Assembly: GCA_025356695.1 (NCBI GenBank)
Contig: JANXSE010000341.1
Span: 1 to 34,307 of the forward strand
Reading direction: 5' to 3'
Source of the DNA: Betaproteobacteria bacterium
Lineage (GTDB): Bacteria; Pseudomonadota; Gammaproteobacteria; Burkholderiales; SG8-41
DNA: 34,307 bases
Position 1 is the stretch's first letter. Each line of letters starts with the position of its first letter. Both the position numbers and the translations under genes were made by a program. Below the pieces are notes generated by a model. That model was not told where the DNA came from. It worked only from the letters and a program-made list of their open reading frames with translations, and did no database searches. Below, piece after piece: positions 7,456 to 15,236 of this stretch.

Positions 7456-7464
7456 ATTATTGCA
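7456..7464 (-). promoter_or_regulatory. Possible extended -10 promoter of the lyase-hydratase operon
   Basis: On the minus strand TGC followed by AATAAT makes an extended -10 element about 70 bases before the lyase start. No matching -35 is present. This is a weak call. Confidence 0.25.
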
Positions 7465-7515
7465 TATCCGACACGGCGATTTTTCGCGTCCTGCCGCCGC
7501 CGCATCAATCCGCGC

Positions 7516-7544
7516 TTGGGAATTGCGGTGCAGTCCAATAAAAT
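7516..7544 (+). promoter_or_regulatory. Sigma-70-type promoter of the fourth Bug gene
   Basis: TTGGGA at 7516-7521, a 17-base spacer and TAAAAT at 7539-7544 make a good vegetative promoter. The start codon at 7569 would leave a leader of about 17 bases, with GGGA as ribosome site. The 183-base region also serves the divergent lyase operon, so one regulator could control both. Confidence 0.5.
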
Positions 7545-7568
7545 GAGTTGCAAACCGGGAACGAAAAC

Positions 7569-8534
7569 ATGAAACGCATTTATCCGCTCGCAGCAGTGCT
7601 CGCCATCGCGGCAGTCAATTCCGCCATCGCGCAAAACTATCCGGCAAAACCGATCCGCATCATCGTGCCCAGCACGCCCGGCGGCAGCGTCGACATGCTG
7701 GCGCGCACCATCGGCGCGCGGCTCGGCGAGCGCTGGGGCCAGCAGGTGGTGGTGGACAACCGCTCGGGCGCCGGCGGCATCATCGCCGGCGAACTGACGG
7801 CGAAAGCAGCGCCCGACGGCTATACGCTGATCATGGCCACCATCTCGTCGATGGCGACCAACGTCAGCCTCGCGCGCAACCTGCCCTACGATCCGGTGCG
7901 CGATTTCGCGCCGGTGACGCACGTTGCCTCGCAGCAGATCGTGCTGCTGGCCAACGCCAATTTCGCCGCGAAGACGCTGCCTGAACTGATCGCGCTGGCA
8001 AAGGCAAAACCCGGCCAGATCGCCTTCGGTACCGCCGGCAACGGCACCGGCGGGCACCTCGCCGGGGAATTGCTCAAGATTCTCGCCGGCATCGACCTCA
8101 CGCACATTCCCTATAAGGGTTCATCACCGGCATTGGTCGATGTCATCAGCGGGCAGGTGCCGCTGACGCCGATTTCCATCAATACCGCGCTGCCGGCGAT
8201 CAAATCCGGCCGCGTGCGCGCGCTCGGCGTCAGCGGTGCGCACCGCTCGCCGGCCTTGCCCGACACGCCGACGATGCAGGAGTCGGGCGTGCGCGGCTAT
8301 GAGTCGTATACCTGGTACGGCCTGCTGGCGCCGAAGGCAACGCCGCGTGCAGTGGTACTCAAGCTCAATGCGGAAACCGTGGCCATCCTGAAAATTCCGG
8401 AAGTGCGCGAGCGCCTGCTCGCCGATGGCGCCGAACCGGTCGGCAACACGCCGGAACAATTCGGCGCTTTCATCAAATCCGAAATCGAGAAATGGGGCAA
8501 GGTCATCAAGGCCGCCGGCCTCAAAGCCGAATAG
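7569..8534 (+). CDS. Bug/TctC-family periplasmic solute-binding protein
   Basis: This is the fourth Bug-family binding protein, 321 residues from the ATG at 7569. This start gives a good signal peptide (MKRIYPLAAVLAIAAV, cleavage near AIA-QN) and has GGGA 8 bases upstream. An ATG seven codons earlier would put acidic residues in front of it. The mature protein shows the textbook motifs YPAKPIRIIVP, PGGSVDMLAR, VVVDNRSGAGG, PDGYTLI and IPYKGSSPALVDV. It is divergent from the lyase-hydratase operon across a shared promoter region, so it probably delivers that operon's substrate, a di- or tricarboxylate. Its transporter membrane subunits are not in the window and may be shared with other binding proteins. 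Confidence 0.95.
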   Translation: MKRIYPLAAVLAIAAVNSAIAQNYPAKPIRIIVPSTPGGSVDMLARTIGARLGERWGQQVVVDNRSGAGGIIAGELTAKAAPDGYTLIMATISSMATNVSLARNLPYDPVRDFAPVTHVASQQIVLLANANFAAKTLPELIALAKAKPGQIAFGTAGNGTGGHLAGELLKILAGIDLTHIPYKGSSPALVDVISGQVPLTPISINTALPAIKSGRVRALGVSGAHRSPALPDTPTMQESGVRGYESYTWYGLLAPKATPRAVVLKLNAETVAILKIPEVRERLLADGAEPVGNTPEQFGAFIKSEIEKWGKVIKAAGLKAE

Positions 8535-8542
8535 ACCCCTGG

Positions 8543-8568
8543 CCCGGAAGAAGCGCAGCTATTCCGGG
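8543..8568. terminator. Inverted repeat between convergent genes
   Basis: CCCGGAA and TTCCGGG, 12 bases apart, form a perfect 7-bp stem in the 57-base gap between the fourth Bug gene and btuF. The symmetrical position suggests a bidirectional terminator. No T-run follows on either side. Confidence 0.4.
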
Positions 8569-8591
8569 AAAGCGCTACCCCGGATTCCCAT

Positions 8592-9488
8592 TCACTCCAC
8601 GCGGGGCGCGTGTTTGCGCACCGCATCGAGATGCGCGCAAACCTGCCGCGCGCCGTTCAAGACGCGCGGCGTCTGCCGCTGGATCGCATCGGGTTCGACG
8701 TGCAGCGCCGGCAGATTGCGCAGGCCTTGGAGGCGCGATTGCGCGCGCCACAACGCCGAGAGTTCTTCCGCCGACACCGACGAGCCGCCGCCGAGCACCA
8801 CCTGCGGTTTGCGCGCGATCACGTCTTCGAGAGATACCACCGGCGTCAGCAGCGGCAGTCCGGCAAAAATGTTCTCGCCGCCGCACAGGCGGATCACATC
8901 GTTGATCATATGGTGCCCGTTGATTGTCATCAGCGGCTGGTGCCAGATTTCATAGAAGACGCGCACCTTCGTCCTGCCGGCAGATTGCAATGCCAGCGCC
9001 TGCACACCGTCGTCAAAGGTGCGCGCCGCTATTTCGGCCGCCGCCGCGGTGCCCGCCAGTGCGCCTATCATACGCAGCACCCGCGGCACGTCCGCCAGCA
9101 GGGCCGGTTCGATGACAACCAGTTTGAGGCCGAGGCGTTTAAGCCGTGCGATGTCGGCGGCACGGTTGCCGCTTTTCCAGGCAATAACGAGGTCCGGCTG
9201 GAGACTCAACACGCGTTCGGCATCAATGCTTGAGGCATCGCCGATCTGCGGCAAAACCGCCGCCTCCGCCGGATAATCGCTGAAGCGCGGTACGGCGGCA
9301 AGCTGCGCACCGGCACCGGCGGCAAATACGAGTTCCGTAATCGACGGCGCCAGTGCGACGATGCGCGTTGCCGGCGCGGACAGCCTGAGCACGCTGCCGC
9401 GGTCGTCGGTGACGACAATGTCGGCAGCGCAGATCAGCGGCGCAAAGGCGCAGCGTGCCGCCAGCGCCAGGCACAACAAACACTTCAT
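8592..9488 (-). CDS. btuF: BtuF-like periplasmic cobalamin-binding protein
   Basis: This 298-residue exported protein belongs to the TroA-like helical-backbone binding proteins. It is closest in style to BtuF, which hands vitamin B12 to the BtuCD importer. Landmarks are RIVALAPSITELVFAAGAG near residues 42-60, the RFSDYPAEA segment near 68, and GGENIFAGLP in the second lobe. A signal peptide spans about residues 1-21 from the ATG at 9488, which begins the conserved part; the open frame before it overlaps the preceding gene. No clear Shine-Dalgarno is seen, and the gene starts 19 bases after the membrane anchor gene, so it may be translationally coupled. Its ABC permease and ATPase are absent. 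Haem or siderophore binding are less likely alternatives. Confidence 0.8.
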   Translation of the reverse strand: MKCLLCLALAARCAFAPLICAADIVVTDDRGSVLRLSAPATRIVALAPSITELVFAAGAGAQLAAVPRFSDYPAEAAVLPQIGDASSIDAERVLSLQPDLVIAWKSGNRAADIARLKRLGLKLVVIEPALLADVPRVLRMIGALAGTAAAAEIAARTFDDGVQALALQSAGRTKVRVFYEIWHQPLMTINGHHMINDVIRLCGGENIFAGLPLLTPVVSLEDVIARKPQVVLGGGSSVSAEELSALWRAQSRLQGLRNLPALHVEPDAIQRQTPRVLNGARQVCAHLDAVRKHAPRVE

Positions 9489-9507
9489 GAATTTCAAGCC
9501 AGGCGGG

Positions 9508-10443
9508 TTAGGAGATGGCTTGATAATAAAGATTTTGCGGGTGCCGCGCCTGCGCAAAGAAAAACCAGCGCTCGGCCAGCAGGCCCGCATACTGCACACC
9601 GAAGGCAACGGCGAGCCATTGCAGGGCGCCGCCGGCCAACGCGACGCCGATGAGGACGAGTGGAACGGCAAACACCGCCAGCAGAAAAAACCATTTCACC
9701 GCGCACACCACGGCAACCGTGCGGCCGTGGAAAAACTCACGCGTATTGAAACTGCCGCCCATCGCGCCCTGCGCCTTCTGCGCGATTTTCGGGTGCGCAA
9801 TGCCGACCGCGCTCTGCAGAGTCGACTTCGGCCGCAACTGCGCATTGCGCAACAGCGACAGGCCGCGCGTCAGCGCCGCCAGCGCGGTGGCAAAACCGGC
9901 GATCACGGCCAGCATCACTGCCAGAGATGATGATGCAGTGGCCAGCACCGCCGCCAGCAATACGCCGGACGCGGTACCGAGCAGGAGGAAGTTCACGAAG
10001 GTCAGCGGCGTATGCCATTCCTGCAGGAACTTGAGGCAGATATAAATCATCGCAGTGCACAGAAACAGCGCCAGGCACAACAACGCGCCTGCCGCACCGA
10101 TCCACGCCACGCAACTCAGCTTCGTCGCCTGCGCGTAACCATAAGCGGCCACCGCCGCCATGAAGGCCGGCAGCACGATCACTTCGCGTGACAGCCATGA
10201 GGTGCGCCACATGGCCATCGCGCGCCACGCGCGCTCCGGATGGCCGAGGTGAAAAAACGACGCGGCAAGCCCGCCGCACAACAACAGCAATGCAACCACA
10301 GAACCACTGACAAAGTATTGCGCCGGCACTGCTGCCAGCGCGCCAAGACGCACCGCGATATCCACGCCGAACAGCGCCAGAAACAGGCCCTGCCCCGCGC
10401 CGATCAGGGTGGTCAGAAAAATCACGGACCAGGCCGGATTCAT
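9508..10443 (-). CDS. soeC: DmsC-type membrane anchor, likely SoeC
   Basis: This 311-residue integral membrane protein has about eight hydrophobic segments spread over its length. It carries the DmsC-family signature FFHLGHPERAWRA followed by WRTSWLSREV (about residues 63-87), on the loop that meets the iron-sulfur subunit and quinone site. DmsC proteins anchor molybdenum oxidoreductases and pass electrons between quinone and the iron-sulfur chain. It is the third gene of the operon and its ATG overlaps the stop of the ferredoxin-like subunit by four bases. The gene order catalytic, iron-sulfur, anchor equals soeABC of Allochromatium vinosum. DMSO or polysulfide reductase anchors are the alternatives. 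The anchor type, DmsC rather than NrfD, speaks against polysulfide reductase. Confidence 0.82.
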   Translation of the reverse strand: MNPAWSVIFLTTLIGAGQGLFLALFGVDIAVRLGALAAVPAQYFVSGSVVALLLLCGGLAASFFHLGHPERAWRAMAMWRTSWLSREVIVLPAFMAAVAAYGYAQATKLSCVAWIGAAGALLCLALFLCTAMIYICLKFLQEWHTPLTFVNFLLLGTASGVLLAAVLATASSSLAVMLAVIAGFATALAALTRGLSLLRNAQLRPKSTLQSAVGIAHPKIAQKAQGAMGGSFNTREFFHGRTVAVVCAVKWFFLLAVFAVPLVLIGVALAGGALQWLAVAFGVQYAGLLAERWFFFAQARHPQNLYYQAIS

Positions 10444-11150
10444 GACTTAGCCGTTCCACTTTGCGCAGGCGTATACGCGCCATCGATACTGCGCGGATCA
10501 ACCTGCGCCGGATTGGTGCCGGCAGCCACCGCGGCATTGGGTTTGCACGGCAGATATTGATTGGCCGGCTTCGTCTCCCACTCCGGCATCAGCGCGTAAC
10601 CGCCGCGTTCGCGTATCGCCTGCGAGACATTCGATTCCGGATCGTGCACATCGCCGAACAGGCGCGCGCTGGTCGGACAGGCGATCACGCAGGCTGGTTT
10701 GCGTTCCTGTTCGGGCAGTTTCGTGTCATAGATGCGGTCGACGCACAGCGTGCACTTCTTCATCACCTGCTGCTGCTCGTCGATTTCGCGCGCGCCGTAG
10801 GGACAAGCCCACGCGCAGTATTTGCAGCCGATGCATTTGTCGTAGTCGACCAGCACGATGCCGTCTTCGGCACGCTTGTAACTGGCGCCCGTCGGGCACA
10901 CCGGCACGCAGGGCGGGTCTTCGCAATGCAGGCAGGACTTCGGAAAATGCACGGTCTCGGTCGCCGGGAATTCGCCGACCTCGTAAGTCTGCACGCGGTT
11001 GAAGAAGGTGCCGCTCGGATCCTTGCCGTAGGGGTTCTGGTCGGTCAGCGGGCCGGCGCCGCCACCGCTGTTCCATTCCTTGCAGCTCGTTGCGCAGGCA
11101 TGACAGCCGACGCACACGTTCAAATCGATCACCAGTGCCAGTTGCGTCAT
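10440..11150 (-). CDS. soeB: Four-cluster [4Fe-4S] subunit, likely SoeB
   Basis: This 236-residue protein relays electrons between the molybdenum subunit and the membrane anchor. All sixteen cluster cysteines are present: Cys13, 16, 19, 23; Cys73, 76, 81, 85; Cys106, 109, 112, 116; and Cys133, 136, 154, 158. This predicts four [4Fe-4S] clusters, as in DmsB-type subunits. There is no signal peptide, so it sits on the cytoplasmic side. The start at 11150 is set by the four-base overlap with the previous stop and a GGGAGG ribosome site. The open frame extends further, but only inside the upstream gene. The last 40 residues form a flexible tail without cysteines. The general family is certain. 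The Soe assignment rests on the operon and on the soluble, non-exported partner. Confidence 0.85.
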   Translation of the reverse strand: MTQLALVIDLNVCVGCHACATSCKEWNSGGGAGPLTDQNPYGKDPSGTFFNRVQTYEVGEFPATETVHFPKSCLHCEDPPCVPVCPTGASYKRAEDGIVLVDYDKCIGCKYCAWACPYGAREIDEQQQVMKKCTLCVDRIYDTKLPEQERKPACVIACPTSARLFGDVHDPESNVSQAIRERGGYALMPEWETKPANQYLPCKPNAAVAAGTNPAQVDPRSIDGAYTPAQSGTAKS

Positions 11151-14062
11151 GACGCGCCTCCCGCGATGCGCGCCGGCGCGGTGAACTGCGGCAGCGAGAC
11201 CTCCGCTTCGTCGGCAAGTGCTGCGCGGATGTTGACACGCACGTCGTACCAACCGGCCTGGCCAGTGATCGGATCGGAATTCGAATACCGCGCGCCGTCC
11301 TGCAGCGGCAGTTCCTCGGAAATCAGATGGTTGAGCAAAAAACCGCGCTGCGATTCATTGGCGTCCGCGCTCAGCGCCCATGCGCCCTTCGACTTGCCGA
11401 TCGCGTTCCATGTCCATACCGTGCCGGGCTCGACCGCTTCGCTGTAACGGCACATGCAGCGCACTTTGCCGTGCATGGATTCAACCCACATCCAGCCGCC
11501 GTCGGTGATGCCCTGCGCCCCGGCAGTGCGCGGATTCACATAGAGATAATTATGCGAGTGGATCTGCCGCAGCCACGCATTCTGCGAATCCCACGAGTGG
11601 TACATCGCCATCGGCCGCTGTGTTACCGCATTGAGCGGATAAGTTTCGAGATCCGTCGCCTGCGCTTCCAGCGGCGCATAATAAAACGGCAGCGGATCGA
11701 AATATTTGTGCACGCGTTCGCGCTGTGCTTCAGGCGGCCGCCGCGTGTCGGGCCCGCGGCCTTCGGCGGCGAGGCGGAATTTCTGCAAGACTTCGCAATA
11801 AATCTGGATCACCACCGGGTCCGGGAACTTGCGCAGTTTCATTTTCTGCGCCCACTCGTGATAGCCCTGGTTCCAGTTGCGCATCCACTGATGCTCTTCC
11901 GGCATCTTGTGGTGATACACGCAATTGTTTTTCGCGTACATCTCCCACTGGTCCGGATTCGGCTCGCCGACCAGCGACTTGCTGCCGTCCTTGCCGCGCC
12001 AGCCGATAAGGAAACCCTGGCCCGAACCGGGTTCGGTTTCAAAGTTGACGATGAAGTCCTTGTAGCCGGAATACTTGCGTGTGCCATCGGGCTTGGTGAA
12101 GGCCGGAAATTTCAAACGCGAAGCCAGTTCGACAATGACTTCCTGGAACGGCCGGCACTCGCCCTTCGGCTCAACCACCGGCACGCGTACCGAATCGCAG
12201 GGGCCGTCGAATTCGGAGATCGGCCGGTCGAGCATCGACATCGTGTCGTAGCGCTCAAGATAGGTAGTATCGGGTAGGACGAGATCGGCAAACGCGGTGG
12301 TTTCGGATTCGAACGCATCGCAAACGATGAGGAAGGGGATCTTGTATTCACCGTCGGCGCTTTTGTCGTTCAGCATGCGCCGCGCTTCGCTCGTGTTCAT
12401 CGACGAGTTCCACGCCATGTTTGCCATGAACAGCATCAGCGTGTCGATCGGATACGGGTCGCCGCGCCACGCGTTCGTAATCACGTTGTGCATCATGCCG
12501 TGGATCGCCAGCGGATATTCCCACGAGAATGCCTTGTCGATGCGCACCGGCGAGCCGTCGGCATTGACGAACAGATCGTCGGGCCGCCCCGGAAAACCGA
12601 GTGCGGCGCCGTCGAGCGGCATGTCCGGCTTCACCGCATCGGGTTTGTTCGGATTGCGCGCGTAGACCGGCGGCGTGCTGCGCGGGAACGGCGCCTTGTG
12701 GCGGAAGCCGCCGGGCCGGTCAATGGTGCCGAGCAGCGACATCAGGATCGACAGCGTGCGCACGGTCTGAAATCCGTTTGAGTGCGCGGCGAGGCCGCGC
12801 ATCGCATGGAAGGCGACCGGATTGCCGGTCACGCTATCGTGTTTGCGCCCCCAGCTGTCGGTCCAGGCGATCGGCAACGTGATCTTGTGGTCGCGCGCAG
12901 CAATGCCGATTTCGCGCGCGAGGCCGCGGATTTTTTCCGCGGGAATACCGGTGATGGCCGCCGCCCATTCGGGAGTCGAATCGCGCAGGCGTTCGCGCAG
13001 CAGTTCGAATGCGGGCTTCACCGGCGTGCCGTCGGCGAGTTTGTATTCGCCGGTCAGTGCCGGATCGGCGCCCTCGGTATGATTGACCACCGTGCGCTTC
13101 GAATGCCGGTCCCACCACAGCTGGCTGTGGCGACGGAACGGGTTCTTGACGGCATCTTCCTCATCGCAAACCACGAGGCCGTATTCATTGCTCGCCGTGT
13201 CGAGGTTCACCAGATAACCGGCATTGGTGTAGCGCGCGAGAAAATCGCGATCGTAAAGCCCTTCGCGCACGATCTCGTGGCACAGTGCCATCAGCAGCGC
13301 GCCGTCGGTGCCGGGCTTGATCGGCACCCACTCGTCGGCCACCGCCGAATAACCGGTGCGTACCGGGTTGATCGAGATGAAACGCCCGCCCTCGCGCTTG
13401 AATTTCGAAATCGCGATCTTCAGCGGGTTGGAATGATGATCTTCGGCGGTGCCGAGCATCACAAACAGTTTGGCGCGGTCGAGATCGGGCCCGCCGAACT
13501 CCCAGAACGAACCGCCGATCGTATAGATCATGCCGGCGGCCATGTTGACCGAACAGAAGCCGCCATGTGCCGCGTAATTCGGCGTGCCGAACTGGCGCGC
13601 GAACAAACCGGTCAGTGCCTGCATCTGATCACGGCCAGTAAACAGCGCGAATTTTTTCGGATCGGTCGAACGCAGTTTGGCCAGGCGTTGTTCGATAGTG
13701 GCCAGCGCCTCGTCCCACGAGATCGGCTCGAATTCACCGGCGCCGCGCTCGCTGCCCGCCTTGCGTTTGAGCGGCCGCGTCAGCCGCGCCGGCGAATTCT
13801 GCTTCATGATGCCGGAGGCGCCCTTGGCGCAGATCACGCCCTTGTTGAGCGGATGCGCCGGGTTGCCGTCGATGTAACGCACTTCGCCGTCGCGCACCGT
13901 CACGCGGATACCGCAGCGGCAGGCGCACATGTAGCAGGTGGTAGTTTTGACTTCGGTGGCGCCGCCGGACGCTTGAAACCCGGGTATGGGCTGGTTCACT
14001 TGCGGTAGTGCCCGCAGCGACGGTGGGAACAGGATTTTTTCACAAACCGATGCTATCAACAT
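11147..14062 (-). CDS. soeA: Molybdopterin oxidoreductase, likely sulfite dehydrogenase SoeA
   Basis: This 971-residue catalytic subunit of the DMSO reductase superfamily binds Mo-bis-pyranopterin guanine dinucleotide and one N-terminal [4Fe-4S] cluster. The cluster ligands are Cys43, Cys46, Cys50 and Cys78 (CX2CX3CX27C). Cys170 in GGFCSVN is my candidate Mo ligand. There is no twin-arginine signal, so the enzyme faces the cytoplasm, as reported for SoeABC, which oxidises sulfite to sulfate and reduces quinone. Size and gene order also match. Thiosulfate and polysulfide reductases are related but normally carry a Tat signal. The ATG at 14062 lacks a clear ribosome site. A GTG at residue 22 is the alternative start and would remove a non-conserved leader. 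The stop overlaps the next start. Confidence 0.82.
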   Translation of the reverse strand: MLIASVCEKILFPPSLRALPQVNQPIPGFQASGGATEVKTTTCYMCACRCGIRVTVRDGEVRYIDGNPAHPLNKGVICAKGASGIMKQNSPARLTRPLKRKAGSERGAGEFEPISWDEALATIEQRLAKLRSTDPKKFALFTGRDQMQALTGLFARQFGTPNYAAHGGFCSVNMAAGMIYTIGGSFWEFGGPDLDRAKLFVMLGTAEDHHSNPLKIAISKFKREGGRFISINPVRTGYSAVADEWVPIKPGTDGALLMALCHEIVREGLYDRDFLARYTNAGYLVNLDTASNEYGLVVCDEEDAVKNPFRRHSQLWWDRHSKRTVVNHTEGADPALTGEYKLADGTPVKPAFELLRERLRDSTPEWAAAITGIPAEKIRGLAREIGIAARDHKITLPIAWTDSWGRKHDSVTGNPVAFHAMRGLAAHSNGFQTVRTLSILMSLLGTIDRPGGFRHKAPFPRSTPPVYARNPNKPDAVKPDMPLDGAALGFPGRPDDLFVNADGSPVRIDKAFSWEYPLAIHGMMHNVITNAWRGDPYPIDTLMLFMANMAWNSSMNTSEARRMLNDKSADGEYKIPFLIVCDAFESETTAFADLVLPDTTYLERYDTMSMLDRPISEFDGPCDSVRVPVVEPKGECRPFQEVIVELASRLKFPAFTKPDGTRKYSGYKDFIVNFETEPGSGQGFLIGWRGKDGSKSLVGEPNPDQWEMYAKNNCVYHHKMPEEHQWMRNWNQGYHEWAQKMKLRKFPDPVVIQIYCEVLQKFRLAAEGRGPDTRRPPEAQRERVHKYFDPLPFYYAPLEAQATDLETYPLNAVTQRPMAMYHSWDSQNAWLRQIHSHNYLYVNPRTAGAQGITDGGWMWVESMHGKVRCMCRYSEAVEPGTVWTWNAIGKSKGAWALSADANESQRGFLLNHLISEELPLQDGARYSNSDPITGQAGWYDVRVNIRAALADEAEVSLPQFTAPARIAGGAS

Positions 14063-14144
14063 GGGCGGGGTCGCAGCTTCAGTTTTTTTTATGCCGCCAT
14101 AACCGCTACCGCTAAAGAAAAGCCCGTTTCGACCGATAAATAGA

Positions 14145-14163
14145 GCTAACCCGCATGGTTAGC
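14145..14163 (+). promoter_or_regulatory. Perfect inverted repeat next to the carbonic anhydrase ribosome site
   Basis: GCTAACC, a 5-base spacer CGCAT and GGTTAGC form a perfect 7-bp repeat that ends one base before the AGAGGA ribosome site of the carbonic anhydrase gene. It could be an operator for a dimeric repressor or an RNA hairpin controlling access to the ribosome site. It lies in the 115-base divergent region shared with the sulfite dehydrogenase operon. Confidence 0.45.
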
Positions 14164-14177
14164 AGAGGACCGGCAAT

Positions 14178-15209
14178 ATGAACAACATCACACGTATTCT
14201 GGCCGCCCTGCCGGTCCTGGCGCTTGCCCTGACGACCACCGTCGCCGCCGAGGAGCATAAATCGGCGGACAAGCCCGCCGCATCGGCGAAGGCCCCGCCG
14301 GCGATACCATCCTCCCCGGCAGCCCCCGCAACCATCTCCGCCAAACCGGCTGCAACGATCGCGCCGGCAGCCACGCCCAAAACCGCCGCCGCTGCACCCG
14401 CCGTCCGCGCACCAGCGGAACCGGTGGTAGCGCCGCGTCCGCGCGTCAGACCCCAGCGCGCCGCGCCGCAACGCGTCGCACTGGCGACCGTGGCCGTTGC
14501 GGAAAAAGCCACCGAGCCGGCGGCGCATCCGCATACGCTGCACTGGTCGTACGAAGGCGAGGCGGGGCCGCAGGCGTGGGCGAAGTTGTCGCCGGAGTTC
14601 GCCAAATGCGGCAACGGCGAGCGGCAATCGCCGATCGACATCCGCGACGGCATGAAACTCGACCTCGAACCGATCACCTTCGAATACCGGCCCAGCAATT
14701 TCAAAGTCATCGACAACGGCCACACCATCCAGGCCAACGTCGGCGGCTGGAACGCAATGCGCGTGATGGGGCGGCGATTCAGGCTAGTGCAGTTCCACTT
14801 TCACCGGCCCTCCGAAGAAGCCATCGACGGCCGGCAGTTCGAGATGGTCGTCCATCTCGTGCACAAGGACAGCGAAGGCCGGCTCGGCGTGGTTGCCGTG
14901 CTGGTCGAGGGTGGCGCGCGGCAGCCGGCGATCCAGGCGGTGTTGAACAACCTGCCGCTGGAAAAAGGCGAGGAAGTGCCCGCGGCAACCAATCTCGACT
15001 TGACGCAGATCCTGCCCGAGAACAAAAAATATTTTACCTACATGGGTTCGCTGACGACACCACCGTGCAGCGAAGACGTGCTGTGGATCGTCATGAAGCA
15101 ACCGGTGCAGGCGTCAGCCGATCAGCTCAACCTGTTTTCGCGGATGTACCCGATGAACGCGCGCCCCATTCAGGCGGCGGGCGGCAGGACGATCAAGGAA
15201 TCGAACTAG
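14178..15209 (+). CDS. Exported alpha-class carbonic anhydrase with Ala/Pro-rich linker
   Basis: This 343-residue periplasmic enzyme interconverts CO2 and bicarbonate. A signal peptide spans residues 1 to about 24. The alpha-carbonic anhydrase domain covers about 120-340, with QSPIDI at 150-155 and the zinc ligands His207 and His209 (in QFHFH) and His226 (in VVHLVH). TTPPCSE near the end is the conserved active-site loop. Between signal and domain lies an unusual stretch of about 90 residues, made largely of Ala, Pro, Lys and Val. It would be disordered and could space the enzyme from a partner or the cell wall. AGAGGA at 14164-14169 is the ribosome site. The gene is divergent from the sulfite dehydrogenase operon. 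The enzyme class is firm and the linker's role is unknown. Confidence 0.95.
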   Translation: MNNITRILAALPVLALALTTTVAAEEHKSADKPAASAKAPPAIPSSPAAPATISAKPAATIAPAATPKTAAAAPAVRAPAEPVVAPRPRVRPQRAAPQRVALATVAVAEKATEPAAHPHTLHWSYEGEAGPQAWAKLSPEFAKCGNGERQSPIDIRDGMKLDLEPITFEYRPSNFKVIDNGHTIQANVGGWNAMRVMGRRFRLVQFHFHRPSEEAIDGRQFEMVVHLVHKDSEGRLGVVAVLVEGGARQPAIQAVLNNLPLEKGEEVPAATNLDLTQILPENKKYFTYMGSLTTPPCSEDVLWIVMKQPVQASADQLNLFSRMYPMNARPIQAAGGRTIKESN

Positions 15210-15236
15210 GCCGCGGCCATTGCGGTGGGCGTAGAC

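Noticed and set aside
7386..8105. N-terminal extension of the lyase into a 538-residue fusion
   Set aside because: The extension is antisense to the fourth Bug gene and its promoter, and a good ribosome site marks the start at 7385.
12782..14008. A 408-codon plus-strand open frame across the molybdoenzyme gene
   Set aside because: Antisense shadow of a well-supported gene, with no recognisable motif or ribosome site.
15210..15236. Terminator between carbonic anhydrase and the cNMP gene
   Set aside because: The GGCCGCGGCC palindrome has no loop or T-run and no other stem is convincing.
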